DNA of 64,000 nt, taken from the NCBI RefSeq assembly GCF_008364625.2, contig NZ_CP126604.1, positions 2,480,001 to 2,544,000 on the forward strand. The letters are read 5' to 3'. Positions 21,676 to 31,976 of the stretch are shown here, in pieces. The notes below the pieces were generated by a model. It was not told the origin of the DNA and ran no database searches. It worked only from the letters and a program-made list of their open reading frames with translations. The stretch comes from Enterobacter dykesii (GTDB lineage: Bacteria; Pseudomonadota; Gammaproteobacteria; Enterobacterales; Enterobacteriaceae). The position numbers and the translations under genes were made by a program. Position 1 is the first letter of the stretch, and every line of letters begins with the position of its first letter.

Positions 21676-23270
21676 TGGCTGACATTCTGCTGCTCGATAA
21701 TATCGACTCCTTTACCTACAACCTGGCAGATCAGCTGCGTGCGAATGGCCATAACGTCGTTATCTATCGCAACCACGTTCCGGCCCAGACCCTGATTGAC
21801 CGCCTGGCCACCATGCAAAACCCGGTGCTGATGCTCTCCCCGGGGCCAGGCGCACCGAGCGAAGCGGGCTGTATGCCGGAGCTGCTGACCCGTATGCGCG
21901 GCAAGCTGCCGATAATCGGCATCTGCCTCGGCCATCAGGCGATTGTTGAAGCCTACGGCGGCTACGTTGGCCAGGCAGGTGAAATCCTCCACGGTAAGGC
22001 GTCCAGCATTGAACATGACGGCCAGGCAATGTTTGCCGGGCTGCCGAATCCGCTCCCGGTCGCGCGCTACCACTCGCTGGTCGGCAGCAACATTCCCGCC
22101 GGGCTGACGATCAACGCCTCGTTTGAAGGGATGGTAATGGCGGTACGTCACGACGCGGATCGCGTTTGCGGAATGCAGTTCCATCCGGAATCGATCCTGA
22201 CCTCCCATGGCGCCCGTCTGCTCGAGCAGACGCTGGACTGGGCGTTGCAGAAGCTGGAGCAGACCAACACCCTGCAGCCGATTCTGGAAAAACTCTACCA
22301 GGCTCAGACCCTGAGTCAGCAGGAGAGCCATCAGCTCTTCTCCGCCGTGGTTCGCGGTGAGCTGAAGCCTGAACAGCTGGCGGCAGCGCTGGTGAGCATG
22401 AAGGTGCGCGGCGAAAGCCCGCAGGAAATCGCCGGTGCCGCCACGGCCCTGCTGGAAAATGCCGCCCCGTTCCCGCGCCCGGACTATCAGTTTGCGGATA
22501 TCGTCGGTACCGGCGGTGACGGCAGTAACAGCATCAATATCTCCACCGCCAGCGCCTTCGTGGCGGCGGCGTGTGGGTTGAAGGTCGCGAAACACGGTAA
22601 CCGCAGCGTTTCCAGCCGGTCAGGCTCGTCCGATTTGCTCGCGGCATTCGGCATTAATCTCGATATGAACGCCGAGCGTTCCCGCGAAGCGCTGGATGAC
22701 CTGGGCGTCTGCTTCCTGTTTGCGCCGAAGTATCACACCGGTTTCCGCCATGCGATGCCGGTTCGTCAGCAGCTTAAAACCCGCACGCTGTTTAACGTGC
22801 TTGGCCCGCTGATTAACCCGGCGCACCCGCCGCTGGCGCTGATTGGCGTTTACAGCCCTGAGCTGGTGCTGCCGATTGCCGAGACGCTGCGCGTGCTGGG
22901 CTATCAACGTGCCGCCGTGGTGCACAGCGGCGGTATGGATGAGGTTTCTCTTCATGCGCCTACGCTGGTGGCCGAACTGCGCGACGGTGAAATCCTCAGC
23001 TACCAGCTTGAAGCCGCTGACTTTGGTTTAACCCCGTATCATCAGGAAGCGCTGGCTGGCGGGACGCCGGAAGAAAACCGTGACATTCTCACGCGCTTAT
23101 TACAAGGTAAAGGAGAGGTCGCCCATGAGGCCGCCGTTGCTGCCAACGTCGCCATGCTGATGCGTTTGCACGGTGAGGAAGACCTGAAGGCCAACGTTCA
23201 AAAAGTTCTGGATGTACTGCGCTCCGGTGCAGCTTACGATCGCGTTACCGCACTTGCGGCAAGAGGGTAA
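21675..23270 (+). CDS. trpGD: fused anthranilate synthase glutaminase and phosphoribosyltransferase (TrpGD)
   Basis: A 531-residue bifunctional protein. Residues 1-195 are the class I glutaminase ([15 protein letters not shown] with the catalytic Cys, and MQFHPESIL with His and Glu) that supplies ammonia to TrpE. Residues 200-531 are the anthranilate phosphoribosyltransferase with [14 protein letters not shown] for the phosphoribosyl pyrophosphate site. The G-D fusion is the enteric arrangement. trpCF begins three bases after the stop. Confidence 0.98.
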   Translation: MADILLLDNIDSFTYNLADQLRANGHNVVIYRNHVPAQTLIDRLATMQNPVLMLSPGPGAPSEAGCMPELLTRMRGKLPIIGICLGHQAIVEAYGGYVGQAGEILHGKASSIEHDGQAMFAGLPNPLPVARYHSLVGSNIPAGLTINASFEGMVMAVRHDADRVCGMQFHPESILTSHGARLLEQTLDWALQKLEQTNTLQPILEKLYQAQTLSQQESHQLFSAVVRGELKPEQLAAALVSMKVRGESPQEIAGAATALLENAAPFPRPDYQFADIVGTGGDGSNSINISTASAFVAAACGLKVAKHGNRSVSSRSGSSDLLAAFGINLDMNAERSREALDDLGVCFLFAPKYHTGFRHAMPVRQQLKTRTLFNVLGPLINPAHPPLALIGVYSPELVLPIAETLRVLGYQRAAVVHSGGMDEVSLHAPTLVAELRDGEILSYQLEAADFGLTPYHQEALAGGTPEENRDILTRLLQGKGEVAHEAAVAANVAMLMRLHGEEDLKANVQKVLDVLRSGAAYDRVTALAARG

Positions 23271-23273
23271 AGA

Positions 23274-24632
23274 ATGCAGACCGTTTTAGCGAAAATCGTT
23301 GCCGATAAGGCCATCTGGGTGGAAGCCCGCAAGCAACAGCAGCCGCTTGCCAGTTTCCAGAATGACGTCGTCCCGAGCAGCCGTCGTTTCTATGACGCCC
23401 TGCGGGGTACGCGCACCGCGTTTATTCTTGAATGCAAAAAAGCGTCCCCGTCCAAAGGCGTTATTCGTGACGATTTCGACCCGGCGCGTATTGCCGGCAT
23501 TTATAAGCATCACGCGTCAGCCATCTCCGTGCTGACGGATGAGAAATATTTTCAGGGCAGCTTCGATTTTCTGCCGATCGTCAGCGGCATCGCGCCGCAG
23601 CCGATCCTGTGCAAAGACTTTATTATCGACCCGTATCAGATTTGGCTGGCGCGCTTTTACCAGGCCGACGCCTGCCTGCTTATGCTCTCGGTGCTCGACG
23701 ACGAGCAGTATCGCCAGCTTTCCGCCGTGGCGCACAGCCTGAACATGGGCGTGCTGACCGAAGTGAGCAACGAAGAGGAGCTGGAACGCGCGATTGCGCT
23801 GGAAGCCAAAGTGGTCGGCATTAACAACCGCGATCTGCGTGACCTGTCGATTGACCTTAACCGTACGCGCCAGCTGGCGCCGCGTCTGGGGTCTGGTGTT
23901 ACGGTGATCAGCGAATCCGGTATTAACAGCTACGCTCAGGTGCGCGAGCTGAGCCACTTCGCCAACGGATTCCTGATTGGCTCCGCCATGATGGAACATG
24001 ACGATCTCAATGCGGCTGTGCGTCGCGTGCTGCTGGGTGAAAACAAAGTCTGCGGCTTAACCCGCGAACAGGATGCTCAGGCCGCGTATGAAGCCGGGGC
24101 GATTTACGGCGGGCTGATCTTTGTGGACTCCTCTCCTCGCGCGATCAGCGAAGAGCAGGCGCGTAAGGTCATCGCCGCGGCTCCGCTCAGCTACGTGGGT
24201 GTTTTCCGCAATGCAGATATTGCAGACGTTGCGGCCAAAGCCGACGCGTTATCCCTGAGCGCGGTGCAGCTCCACGGCGATGAAGACCAGAGCTATATTG
24301 ATGCCCTGCGCGCCGCGCTGGCACCGCAGGTGCAGATCTGGAAAGCGCAACGCGTTGACGATACGTTGCCCCCGCGTAACCTGAATCACGTGGATAAATA
24401 CGTCCTCGATAACGGCCAGGGCGGAACCGGCCAGCGTTTTGACTGGTCGCTGCTGAACGGCGAAAAGCTGGACAACGTTCTGCTGGCGGGCGGATTAAGC
24501 CCGGACAACTGCGTAGAAGCCGCCAAAACCGGCTGCGCAGGCCTCGATTTCAATTCAGGCGTAGAGTCCCAACCGGGTATCAAAGATGCCAGCAAGCTGG
24601 CCTCGGTTTTTAAAACTCTGCGTGCATATTAA
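23274..24632 (+). CDS. trpCF: fused indole-3-glycerol-phosphate synthase and phosphoribosylanthranilate isomerase
   Basis: A 452-residue two-barrel enzyme. Residues 1-255 are the TrpC domain ([13 protein letters not shown] near residue 48, [17 protein letters not shown]), and residues 256-452 the TrpF domain ([10 protein letters not shown], the aspartate-bearing [12 protein letters not shown] and FNSGVE). The domains catalyse successive steps from phosphoribosylanthranilate to indole glycerol phosphate. trpB starts 10 bases downstream after AAGGAAG. Confidence 0.98.
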   Translation: MQTVLAKIVADKAIWVEARKQQQPLASFQNDVVPSSRRFYDALRGTRTAFILECKKASPSKGVIRDDFDPARIAGIYKHHASAISVLTDEKYFQGSFDFLPIVSGIAPQPILCKDFIIDPYQIWLARFYQADACLLMLSVLDDEQYRQLSAVAHSLNMGVLTEVSNEEELERAIALEAKVVGINNRDLRDLSIDLNRTRQLAPRLGSGVTVISESGINSYAQVRELSHFANGFLIGSAMMEHDDLNAAVRRVLLGENKVCGLTREQDAQAAYEAGAIYGGLIFVDSSPRAISEEQARKVIAAAPLSYVGVFRNADIADVAAKADALSLSAVQLHGDEDQSYIDALRAALAPQVQIWKAQRVDDTLPPRNLNHVDKYVLDNGQGGTGQRFDWSLLNGEKLDNVLLAGGLSPDNCVEAAKTGCAGLDFNSGVESQPGIKDASKLASVFKTLRAY

Positions 24633-24642
24633 GGAAGAGAAG

Positions 24643-25836
24643 ATGACGACATTACTTAACCCGTATTTTGGTGAGTTTGGCGGGATGTACGTCCCGCAAA
24701 TCCTGATGCCCGCGCTGCGCCAGCTGGAAGAAGCGTTTGTCAGCGCGCAGAAGGATCCTGCGTTTCAGGCGGAATTTACCGACCTGCTGAAAAATTACGC
24801 CGGTCGTCCAACCGCGCTGACCAAATGCCGCAATCTGACGGAAGGCACCAAAACCACGCTGTATCTGAAGCGTGAAGACCTGCTGCACGGCGGCGCGCAT
24901 AAAACTAACCAGGTGCTGGGCCAGGCGCTGCTCGCGAAACGTATGGGCAAAACCGAAATCATCGCCGAAACCGGTGCGGGTCAGCACGGCGTGGCCTCTT
25001 CGCTTGCCAGCGCCCTGCTCGGCCTGAAATGCCGCATCTATATGGGGGCGAAAGACGTTGAGCGCCAATCTCCGAACGTCTTCCGCATGCGTCTGATGGG
25101 GGCAGAAGTGATCCCGGTGCACAGTGGCTCCGCGACGCTGAAGGATGCCTGTAACGAAGCGCTGCGCGACTGGTCTGGCAGCTATGAAACCGCACACTAT
25201 ATGCTTGGTACCGCGGCTGGCCCGCACCCGTTCCCGACTATCGTGCGCGAATTCCAGCGCATGATCGGTGAAGAGACCAAAGCGCAGATCCTCGAAAAAG
25301 AGGGTCGCCTGCCGGATGCGGTGATCGCCTGCGTTGGCGGCGGATCTAACGCCATCGGCATGTTCGCAGACTTTATCGACGACACCAGCGTGGGTCTGAT
25401 TGGCGTCGAGCCAGCCGGTCACGGCATTGAATCGGGTGAACACGGCGCGCCGCTGAAGCATGGCCGCGTGGGGATCTACTTCGGGATGAAATCCCCGATG
25501 ATGCAGACCGATGAAGGCCAGATTGAAGAATCTTATTCTATCTCTGCCGGCCTCGACTTCCCGTCCGTCGGGCCGCAGCATGCGTATCTGAACAGCACCG
25601 GTCGCGCGGACTATGTCTCCATTACCGATGACGAAGCGCTGGAAGCCTTTAAAACGCTGTGCCGCAGCGAAGGGATTATCCCGGCGCTGGAGTCTTCCCA
25701 CGCCCTGGCGCACGCGCTGAAAATGATGAAAGACAATCCGGAAAAAGAACAGCTGCTGGTGGTGAACCTTTCCGGCCGCGGTGACAAAGATATCTTCACC
25801 GTTCACGATATTCTGAAAGCACGAGGGGAAATCTGA
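24643..25836 (+). CDS. trpB: tryptophan synthase beta subunit
   Basis: TrpB condenses indole and serine to tryptophan with pyridoxal phosphate. The 397-residue product has the PLP lysine in [11 protein letters not shown] (about residue 87) and the phosphate-binding loop [10 protein letters not shown]. The ATG at 24643 follows TTAAGGAAGAGAAG and gives the normal N-terminus [10 protein letters not shown]; a frame extension upstream lies inside trpCF. The stop overlaps the trpA start by one base (TGATG). Confidence 0.98.
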   Translation: MTTLLNPYFGEFGGMYVPQILMPALRQLEEAFVSAQKDPAFQAEFTDLLKNYAGRPTALTKCRNLTEGTKTTLYLKREDLLHGGAHKTNQVLGQALLAKRMGKTEIIAETGAGQHGVASSLASALLGLKCRIYMGAKDVERQSPNVFRMRLMGAEVIPVHSGSATLKDACNEALRDWSGSYETAHYMLGTAAGPHPFPTIVREFQRMIGEETKAQILEKEGRLPDAVIACVGGGSNAIGMFADFIDDTSVGLIGVEPAGHGIESGEHGAPLKHGRVGIYFGMKSPMMQTDEGQIEESYSISAGLDFPSVGPQHAYLNSTGRADYVSITDDEALEAFKTLCRSEGIIPALESSHALAHALKMMKDNPEKEQLLVVNLSGRGDKDIFTVHDILKARGEI

Positions 25837-26645
25837 TGGAACGCTACGATAACGTATTTGCAGAACTGAAATCCCGCCAGGAAGGCGCGTTCGTTCCCTT
25901 CGTCACCCTGGGCGACCCGGGCCCGGAACAGTCGCTGAAGATTATCGACACCCTGATTGAAGCCGGCGCCGACGCGCTGGAGCTGGGTATTCCGTTCTCT
26001 GACCCGCTGGCAGATGGCCCGACCATCCAGAATGCGACGCTGCGCGCATTTGCCTCCGGTGTGACGCCGACCCAGTGCTTCGAGATGCTGGCGGCGATAC
26101 GCCAGAAGCACCCGACCATTCCGATTGGCCTGCTGATGTACGCCAACCTGGTGTTCAACCGCGGTATCGATGAGTTTTACGCCGAATGCGCACGCGTGGG
26201 CGTCGACTCTGTTCTGGTCGCCGACGTGCCGGTTGAAGAGTCCGCCCCGTTCCGTCAGGCGGCGATGCGCCATAACGTCGCCCCGATTTTCATCTGCCCG
26301 CCGAACGCCGATGACGAACTGCTGCGCCAGATTGCCTCTTACGGACGCGGGTATACCTACCTGCTCTCCCGCGCGGGCGTGACCGGTGCCGAGAATAAAG
26401 CGGCGTTGCCGCTGCATCATCTGGTGGAGAAGCTGGCCGAGTACCATGCCGCGCCGCCGCTGCAGGGCTTCGGGATTTCATCCCCGGACCAGGTCTCCGC
26501 AGCGATTGACGCGAAGGCGGCAGGTGCCATCTCCGGCTCCGCGATTGTGAAGATCATCGAGAAGAACGTGGACAAGCCAGAGCAGATGCTGGCCGAGCTG
26601 AAAGCGTTCGTAACGTCAATGAAAGCGGCGACGCGTAAAGCCTGA
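25836..26645 (+). CDS. trpA: tryptophan synthase alpha subunit
   Basis: TrpA cleaves indole glycerol phosphate and passes indole through the tunnel to TrpB. The 269-residue product shows the catalytic acids in [14 protein letters not shown] (Glu near 49, Asp near 60) and the phosphate loop GFGISSP with [10 protein letters not shown]. It is the last gene of the operon and is followed by a terminator. Confidence 0.98.
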   Translation: MERYDNVFAELKSRQEGAFVPFVTLGDPGPEQSLKIIDTLIEAGADALELGIPFSDPLADGPTIQNATLRAFASGVTPTQCFEMLAAIRQKHPTIPIGLLMYANLVFNRGIDEFYAECARVGVDSVLVADVPVEESAPFRQAAMRHNVAPIFICPPNADDELLRQIASYGRGYTYLLSRAGVTGAENKAALPLHHLVEKLAEYHAAPPLQGFGISSPDQVSAAIDAKAAGAISGSAIVKIIEKNVDKPEQMLAELKAFVTSMKAATRKA

Positions 26646-26653
26646 CCCCTCTA

Positions 26654-26677
26654 CCGTCTGGCATCCCTGCCAGACGG
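26654..26677 (+). terminator. trp operon terminator
   Basis: CCGTCTGGC-ATCCCT-GCCAGACGG, a 9-bp stem eight bases after the trpA stop. The tail TTCCCCCTCCTTCC is pyrimidine rich but not a pure T run, like the Rho-assisted trp t/t' of E. coli. Confidence 0.75.
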
Positions 26678-26826
26678 TTCCCCCTCCTTCCCCACCTTCT
26701 ACAACGGATTACCTCAAAATTGATCCCGTCGATATTTTCGGCGTTAATGGCTTTCCATTCCGGCGTGCACGCGTATGATCTGGACTCTTTTTTATCTCTA
26801 ATCCTTCTGAGTTCAGAGGCTTATTC

Positions 26827-28038
26827 ATGTCATGGCAATACTTCAAACAGACTTACCTGGTTAAGTTCTGGTCACCTGTTCCGGCCGTTATCGCGGCAGG
26901 CATTCTCTCTACCTACTATTTCGGCATCACCGGCACCTTCTGGGCCGTGACCGGCGAGTTCACCCGCTGGGGTGGTCAATTGCTACAGCTCGCAGGCGTA
27001 CATGCCGAGGAGTGGGGTTACTTTAAACTCATCCATCTGGACGGCACACCGCTGACCCGCATCGACGGGATGATGATCGTCGGCATGTTCGGCGGCTGTT
27101 TCGCGGCGGCGCTGTGGGCAAACAACGTTAAGTTGCGGATGCCCAAAAGCCGCATTCGCATAATGCAGGCGGTAGTCGGCGGTATCATTGCCGGGTTTGG
27201 CGCCCGCCTGGCGATGGGCTGTAACCTGGCCGCTTTCTTTACGGGGATTCCTCAGTTTTCGCTTCACGCCTGGTTCTTTGCTGTCGCCACGGCCATCGGC
27301 TCTTACTTCGGTGCAAAATTCACCCTGCTACCGCTGTTCCGCATTCCGGTGAAAATGACAAAAGTCAGCGCAGCGTCTCCGTTAACCCAGAAGCCGGACC
27401 AGGCGCGTCGTCGTTTCCGCCTCGGTATGCTGGTCTTTTTGGCTATGGTCGCCTGGGCGCTTTGCACTGCGATGAATCAGCCCAAACTCGGCCTGGCGAT
27501 GCTGTTCGGCGTGGGTTTTGGTCTGCTCATTGAACGCGCGCAGATCTGCTTTACGTCCGCGTTTCGCGATATGTGGATCACCGGCCGCACGATGATGGCA
27601 AAGGCGATTATCGCCGGGATGGCGGTCAGCGCCATCGGCATCTTCAGCTATGTTCAATTGGGCGTCGAACCGAAAATCATGTGGGCTGGGCCTAACGCCG
27701 TGATCGGCGGCCTGCTGTTTGGCTTCGGGATTGTGCTAGCTGGCGGGTGTGAAACCGGCTGGATGTACCGCGCCGTCGAAGGCCAGGTGCACTACTGGTG
27801 GGTGGGTCTGGGAAATGTTATCGGCTCGACGATCCTGGCGTACTTCTGGGACGATCTCTCCCCGGCGCTGGCCACGAGCTGGGACAAGGTCAACCTGCTG
27901 AGCACCTTCGGCCCCCTTGGCGGCCTGCTGGTCACCTACGCCCTGCTGCTAGTGGCTTTTTTACTGGTTGTCGCACAGGAGAAACGCTTCTTCCGTCGCG
28001 CGAGTGTTAAAACAGTAACCCAGGAGAATGCTGCATGA
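26827..28038 (+). CDS. yedE: YedE, YeeE/YedE-family membrane transporter
   Basis: A 403-residue polytopic inner-membrane protein with about ten hydrophobic helices and the paired cysteine motifs of the family: GARLAMGCNLAAFF near residue 130 and LAGGCETGWMYR near residue 310. It matches E. coli YedE over its full length. The relative TsuA moves thiosulfate; YedE is linked to selenium or sulfur handling by its steady pairing with yedF. It overlaps yedF by 4 bases. In E. coli the pair lies elsewhere in the chromosome, not next to trp. Confidence 0.9.
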   Translation: MSWQYFKQTYLVKFWSPVPAVIAAGILSTYYFGITGTFWAVTGEFTRWGGQLLQLAGVHAEEWGYFKLIHLDGTPLTRIDGMMIVGMFGGCFAAALWANNVKLRMPKSRIRIMQAVVGGIIAGFGARLAMGCNLAAFFTGIPQFSLHAWFFAVATAIGSYFGAKFTLLPLFRIPVKMTKVSAASPLTQKPDQARRRFRLGMLVFLAMVAWALCTAMNQPKLGLAMLFGVGFGLLIERAQICFTSAFRDMWITGRTMMAKAIIAGMAVSAIGIFSYVQLGVEPKIMWAGPNAVIGGLLFGFGIVLAGGCETGWMYRAVEGQVHYWWVGLGNVIGSTILAYFWDDLSPALATSWDKVNLLSTFGPLGGLLVTYALLLVAFLLVVAQEKRFFRRASVKTVTQENAA

Positions 28039-28268
28039 AAGAGATCGTGCCCGATTACCGTCTGGATATGGTCGGTGAGCCCTGCCCTTATCCGGCTGTT
28101 GCCACGCTTGAAGCCCTACCGCAGCTCAAAAAAGGGGAAATTCTGGAGGTGGTTAGCGACTGTCCGCAGTCCATCAACAATATTCCGCTGGATGCGAAAA
28201 ACCACGGCTACACGGTGCTGGATATCCAGCAGGATGGCCCGACCATTCGCTATCTGATTCAAAAATAA
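28035..28268 (+). CDS. yedF: YedF, TusA-like sulfur-carrier protein
   Basis: A 77-residue TusA/SirA-family protein. The sulfur-accepting cysteine sits in the family motif MVGEPCPYPAVATLEAL (Cys near residue 17), and the rest is the small two-layer fold with LKKGEILEVVSDCPQS. It is translationally coupled to yedE (ATGA overlap), so it probably receives sulfur or selenium delivered by that transporter. This role is an inference. Confidence 0.9.
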   Translation: MKEIVPDYRLDMVGEPCPYPAVATLEALPQLKKGEILEVVSDCPQSINNIPLDAKNHGYTVLDIQQDGPTIRYLIQK

Positions 28269-28273
28269 TCGCT

Positions 28274-28295
28274 AAGGGCCTCGTCGGAGGCCTTT
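28274..28295 (+). terminator. yedEF terminator
   Basis: GGCCTC-GTCG-GAGGCC with A-T and G-T extensions of the stem and TTT on the right, six bases after the yedF stop. Confidence 0.7.
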
Positions 28296-28394
28296 ATCGC
28301 ATTGAATTATAAGACATCTTGATCCACGGCAAAAACGCGATTTTTAACTTAAGTAAAATCTCATTTCTCTTTTGAAGGAGGTTTTCGCGGTTTG

Positions 28395-28733
28395 ATGTAT
28401 TTACGAGCTTTACTGGTTTTCGCCTTATTGATTCCCTTCCATGCGCTGTCCCTGAATTTCTCTTCCACCTTCCTGCGCCTTAATTGTCCGCAACGAGGAC
28501 TTGTCGAGGTCATTCTGCACGTTTATGACCATACCCAGGAACGATGGCACGGTCATTTTGAAACCGGCGCGGGACATAAACGTGCGGGTGATACCGAAAT
28601 TATCCCGTTTGCCAACGGCGATATTCTCTTCCATTCCCTGTCCAGCGACGCTTTCAGCTATTTATATGATGGGGAAAAAATCTTGAGGCACTGCGTAAAG
28701 CTTGATGAGCGGCCGGTTTATCCGTCGTTTTGA
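28395..28733 (+). CDS. unknown secreted protein
   Basis: A 112-residue protein I do not recognise. Residues 1-19 look like a type I signal peptide (LRALLVFALLIPFHALS), so the mature part is probably periplasmic. It has two cysteines, one in LRLNCPQRG and one in ILRHCVKLDERP, which could form a disulfide, and a beta-rich middle (VEVILHVYDHTQERWHGHFETGAG). AAGGAGG at 28375-28381 is the ribosome site; the TTG at 28392 has better spacing than the ATG at 28395, so either may start the protein. It stands alone between yedF and ompW, convergent with ompW. Confidence 0.6.
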   Translation: MYLRALLVFALLIPFHALSLNFSSTFLRLNCPQRGLVEVILHVYDHTQERWHGHFETGAGHKRAGDTEIIPFANGDILFHSLSSDAFSYLYDGEKILRHCVKLDERPVYPSF

Positions 28734-28745
28734 AGTGAGCAAAGC

Positions 28746-28770
28746 AAACTGGCCACCCTGTGGCCAGTTT
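28746..28770. terminator. terminator before ompW end
   Basis: AAACTGGCCAC-CCT-GTGGCCAGTTT, a perfect 11-bp stem between the convergent unknown gene and ompW. It has no long T tract but probably serves both. Confidence 0.7.
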
Positions 28771-28779
28771 GACGGGGGA

Positions 28780-29412
28780 TTAGAAACGATAACCCGCAGA
28801 GAACATAAACACCCACGGATCCAGGCGAGTATTGATACTTTGCTGCTGACCGCCCGCCTTGAAGCGTACGTCCGTATCAATATCCATGTACCAGACCGAG
28901 GCGTTGATCAGCCAGTCGCGGTTAATCAGATAGTCCAGACCGACCTGCCCCGCCATACCCCACGAATCTTTCAGGCTGAGATCGGTCAGACCGGCCTCTT
29001 TACCGGTATCGTTAAACTTCTCGTCAAAGAAGGTGGTGTAGTTTACACCGGCGCCAATATAAGGACGCACCTTGCTGCTGGCATCGCCAAAGTACCATTG
29101 CGCCATCAGCGTTGGCGGTAAATGGTGAACCGTAGCGATATCACCCGTTGCGCCCAGACCTACGCGATGACGGAACGGCGTTGCAGCCAGAAGCTCAACA
29201 CCAACGTTTTCCGTCGCCATATAGGTGAACGTTAACCCTAACTGGGTGTTATTACTGACGTTAAAACCGCCCATACCCAGCACGTTATCCGAGCCTTCAG
29301 TTGGGCGAACCGTAGCCGAACCGGCACGAATAAAGAATTCGCCTGCTTCATGCGCGTACGCGCCGCCAGAGAGACTGCTTAATACAAGGGCTGCCACCGC
29401 TAATTTTTTCAT
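28780..29412 (-). CDS. ompW: OmpW, eight-stranded outer-membrane protein
   Basis: A 210-residue outer-membrane protein. Residues 1-20 are a signal peptide (cleavage after AYA), followed by alternating strands of a small beta barrel and a C-terminal phenylalanine (SAGYRF) as recognised by the Bam complex. It matches E. coli OmpW, which carries small hydrophobic compounds and is a colicin S4 receptor. In E. coli it is controlled by FNR; upstream lie a 19-bp palindrome and an FNR-like half site. Confidence 0.94.
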   Translation of the reverse strand: MKKLAVAALVLSSLSGGAYAHEAGEFFIRAGSATVRPTEGSDNVLGMGGFNVSNNTQLGLTFTYMATENVGVELLAATPFRHRVGLGATGDIATVHHLPPTLMAQWYFGDASSKVRPYIGAGVNYTTFFDEKFNDTGKEAGLTDLSLKDSWGMAGQVGLDYLINRDWLINASVWYMDIDTDVRFKAGGQQQSINTRLDPWVFMFSAGYRF

Positions 29413-29472
29413 ATCCGCTCCATCGTTGTGGTTTTAATCGCGGATGAGAATATACTCACAAATGAGTAATAA

Positions 29473-29491
29473 GTGATCTGCCACAGATCAC
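29473..29491. promoter_or_regulatory. palindromic operator-like site upstream of ompW
   Basis: GTGATCTG-CCA-CAGATCAC is a perfect 8-bp inverted repeat 61-79 bases upstream of the ompW ATG. The half-site spacing does not fit CRP or FNR. Closer to the unknown gene side, 29518-29531 reads TTGATCTGGGTTAA, one perfect FNR half site and one degenerate one. Position suggests control of ompW. Confidence 0.5.
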
Positions 29492-29694
29492 ATTAAAACC
29501 AGTAAGTTAACATTCATTGATCTGGGTTAATTTTTTGTGGCGTACCGAAAAGCAATAAGTTGTTTCCATGTCAATTTTTGGCATTTCACGGTTACAAAAT
29601 TTTCCCTTTTCCCCCTCTTGCTCTTCCTCTGACGGCTGGATAATTTATCGCTCTCACAAGTTGATTTGATGCGTTCTTCTTTTGCAGGTGTGCC

Positions 29695-30099
29695 ATGAGT
29701 GATATTAACCCGTGCATGACGTGCGGAGCCTGTTGTGCGTATTTTCGAGTCTCTTTCTACTGGGCCGAAGCCAGCGATGGCGGCGGTACCGTTCCGGTTC
29801 ATCTTACTGAGCCGTTAACGCCCTTTCTGCGCTGCATGAGCGGCACAAACCAAAAGCAGGCCCGCTGCGTGGCGCTACAGGGTGAGCCTGGGGTCTCTAC
29901 CCGGTGTTCTATCTATGATGACCGGCCCAGCCCGTGCCGGGAATTTGCCATGTCGGGGGAAGATGGCCAGGTCAACGAAGCCTGCAATCGGGCCCGGGCG
30001 CGCGTTGGATTACCACCGCTTTACAAAGATATGCTTTTCCATACAAGCCTTGATGCTGCCACAGCAGGTGCATCCGGTGTACAATTGCCGGCTAATTAA
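29695..30099 (+). CDS. YkgJ-family cysteine-cluster protein
   Basis: A 134-residue protein of the UPF0153/YkgJ family. Cysteines are CMTCGACC at the N-terminus (residues 7-14), then [28 protein letters not shown] and EACNRAR, a set thought to bind zinc or an iron-sulfur centre. No catalytic function is known. The ATG at 29695 has a weak ribosome site (GCAGGTGTGCC). It lies 25 bases upstream of yciC in the same direction; this neighbour is not universal in enterics. Confidence 0.82.
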   Translation: MSDINPCMTCGACCAYFRVSFYWAEASDGGGTVPVHLTEPLTPFLRCMSGTNQKQARCVALQGEPGVSTRCSIYDDRPSPCREFAMSGEDGQVNEACNRARARVGLPPLYKDMLFHTSLDAATAGASGVQLPAN

Positions 30100-30124
30100 C
30101 ACCTGCAATACTCAAGGAGAGTGC

Positions 30125-30868
30125 ATGTCTATCACGGCGAAGTCTGTCTACCGTGACACGGGAAACTTTTTCCGCAATCAGTTCATTACCTTTTTACTGA
30201 TCGCGTTGCTTTGCGCCTTTATCACGGTGGTGCTGGGCCATGCCTTCTCACCGAGTGAAGAACAGATTGCCAGCCTGAGCCAGGGCGACCATCTTGCGGG
30301 TAGCGTGGGGTTGTTTGAGCTGGTGCAAAACATGACGCCGGAACAGCAGCAAATCCTGCTGCGCGCTTCTGCCGCGTCCACGTTCTCAGGCCTGATTGGT
30401 AATGCGGTTCTGGCGGGCGGCGTTTTGCTGATGATTCAGCTGGTATCGGCGGGTCACCGGGTCAGCGCCTTACGAGCGATTGGTGCCAGCGCGCCGGTCT
30501 TACCTAAGCTGTTTATTCTGATCTTTTTAACCACCCTGCTGGTGCAGATGGGGATTATGCTGGTCGTGGTGCCGGGCGTATTACTGGCTATCGTGCTCTC
30601 ATTTGCCCCGGTGATGGTGGTGCAGGATAAGATGGGGATTTTTACCGCAATGCGCAGCAGCATCAGGCTGGCATGGGCGAATATGCGTCTGGTGGCGCCC
30701 GCCGTGATCGGCTGGCTGCTCGCCAAAACGCTCCTGCTGCTGTTTGCACCGAATTTTGCGGTATTAACGCCAAACGTTGGCGCCGTGGTGGCGAATACGC
30801 TGAGCAACCTGATTTCAGCGATACTGCTGGTCTATCTGTTCCGCCTGTATATGTTAATTCGTCAGTAA
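30125..30868 (+). CDS. yciC: YciC, UPF0259 inner-membrane protein
   Basis: A 247-residue polytopic membrane protein, same length as E. coli YciC, with about six hydrophobic segments (about residues 20-38, 85-105, 118-135, 140-160, 185-205, 220-240). The ATG at 30125 follows CAAGGAGAGTGC; an overlapping longer frame from 29882 lies within the upstream cysteine-cluster gene and is not credible. Function unknown; yciC-yciB-yciA are in the same order as in E. coli. Confidence 0.92.
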   Translation: MSITAKSVYRDTGNFFRNQFITFLLIALLCAFITVVLGHAFSPSEEQIASLSQGDHLAGSVGLFELVQNMTPEQQQILLRASAASTFSGLIGNAVLAGGVLLMIQLVSAGHRVSALRAIGASAPVLPKLFILIFLTTLLVQMGIMLVVVPGVLLAIVLSFAPVMVVQDKMGIFTAMRSSIRLAWANMRLVAPAVIGWLLAKTLLLLFAPNFAVLTPNVGAVVANTLSNLISAILLVYLFRLYMLIRQ

Positions 30869-30923
30869 TCCTGAGGCGGGGGCATCGCAGCCTCCCGCCC
30901 CGCTCAGAAGATGGAATCACAGA

Positions 30924-31463
30924 ATGAAGCAGTTTCTTGATTTTTTACCGCTCGTGGTCTTTTTTGCTTTTTATAAGCTGTACGACATTTATGCCGCGAC
31001 CACTGCGCTGATCGTTGCAACGGCTGTGGTGCTGATCTACAGCTGGGTTCGCTATCGTAAAGTCGAAAAAATGGCGCTGATCACCTTCGTCCTGGTCGCC
31101 GTATTCGGTGGGCTTACTCTGTTCTTCCACAATGATGAATTTATCAAGTGGAAAGTGACCGTCATTTACGCGCTGTTTGCGGGCGCGTTGTTAATCAGCC
31201 AGTGGGTCATGAAAAAGCCGCTGATCCAGCGCATGCTCGGCAAAGAGCTGACGCTGCCTCAGGAAGTCTGGTCCCGTCTGAATATCGCCTGGGCGGTCTT
31301 CTTTATTCTCTGTGGTCTTGCCAATATCTATATTGCCTTCTGGCTGCCGCAGAATATCTGGGTCAACTTTAAGGTCTTCGGCCTGACCGCGCTGACGCTT
31401 ATCTTCACGCTGTTAAGCGGCGTATACATCTATCGCCACATGCCGCAAGACGACAAGCACTGA
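30924..31463 (+). CDS. yciB: YciB (IspA), intracellular septation membrane protein
   Basis: A 179-residue inner-membrane protein with five predicted helices and the family motifs [12 protein letters not shown] at the start and [13 protein letters not shown] near residue 130. It matches E. coli YciB in length. YciB interacts with cell-division and elongation proteins and affects envelope synthesis; its biochemical activity is unknown. It starts 55 bases after yciC and is likely in the same transcript. Confidence 0.94.
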   Translation: MKQFLDFLPLVVFFAFYKLYDIYAATTALIVATAVVLIYSWVRYRKVEKMALITFVLVAVFGGLTLFFHNDEFIKWKVTVIYALFAGALLISQWVMKKPLIQRMLGKELTLPQEVWSRLNIAWAVFFILCGLANIYIAFWLPQNIWVNFKVFGLTALTLIFTLLSGVYIYRHMPQDDKH

Positions 31464-31567
31464 TTAATGACTGACCAGAACGTCAACGACAGGCGTTCTG
31501 GTCTATTCTCTCCACTGTGAAATCATAGTAGCATCCCGCCTGAAGTCTTCCGTTACGAGTTAAAACA

Positions 31568-31963
31568 ATGACAACAACTAACGCCCCGCAGGGCGAACTG
31601 GTTTTACGCACACTGGCAATGCCCGCTGACACCAATGCCAATGGCGATATTTTTGGCGGCTGGCTGATGTCGCAGATGGATATGGGCGGCGCAATTCTGG
31701 CAAAAGAGATTGCCCACGGGCGCGTGGTGACTGTGCGAGTGGACGGCATGACCTTCCTGCGCCCGGTTGCGGTGGGAGATGTGGTTTGCTGCTACGCACG
31801 CTGCGTCAAACGCGGCAACACCTCTATTTCAATCAACATTGAAGTATGGGTTAAGAAAGTCTCTTCGGAACCCATTGGGCAGCGTTATAAGGCCACCGAA
31901 GCGCTGTTTATTTATGTTGCAGTGGATAGCGAGGGTAAACCTCGTCAACTTCCGCAGGCCTGA
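31568..31963 (+). CDS. yciA: acyl-CoA thioesterase YciA
   Basis: A 131-residue hotdog-fold thioesterase, the same family and nearly the same length as E. coli YciA (132 aa). The signature ADTNANGDIFGGWLMSQMD near residue 20 holds the catalytic Asp. YciA hydrolyses a broad range of acyl-CoAs in the cytosol. It ends at a strong terminator shared with tonB. Confidence 0.95.
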   Translation: MTTTNAPQGELVLRTLAMPADTNANGDIFGGWLMSQMDMGGAILAKEIAHGRVVTVRVDGMTFLRPVAVGDVVCCYARCVKRGNTSISINIEVWVKKVSSEPIGQRYKATEALFIYVAVDSEGKPRQLPQA

Positions 31964-31976
31964 TCGACAGGCAAAA

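Noticed and set aside
21525-22595. A 356-codon ORF on the minus strand across trpE and trpGD
   Set aside because: It overlaps two certain genes of the trp operon and has no domain.
29473-29491. CRP or FNR site reading of the ompW palindrome
   Set aside because: The distance between half sites (GTGA and TCAC 11 bases apart) does not fit either consensus.
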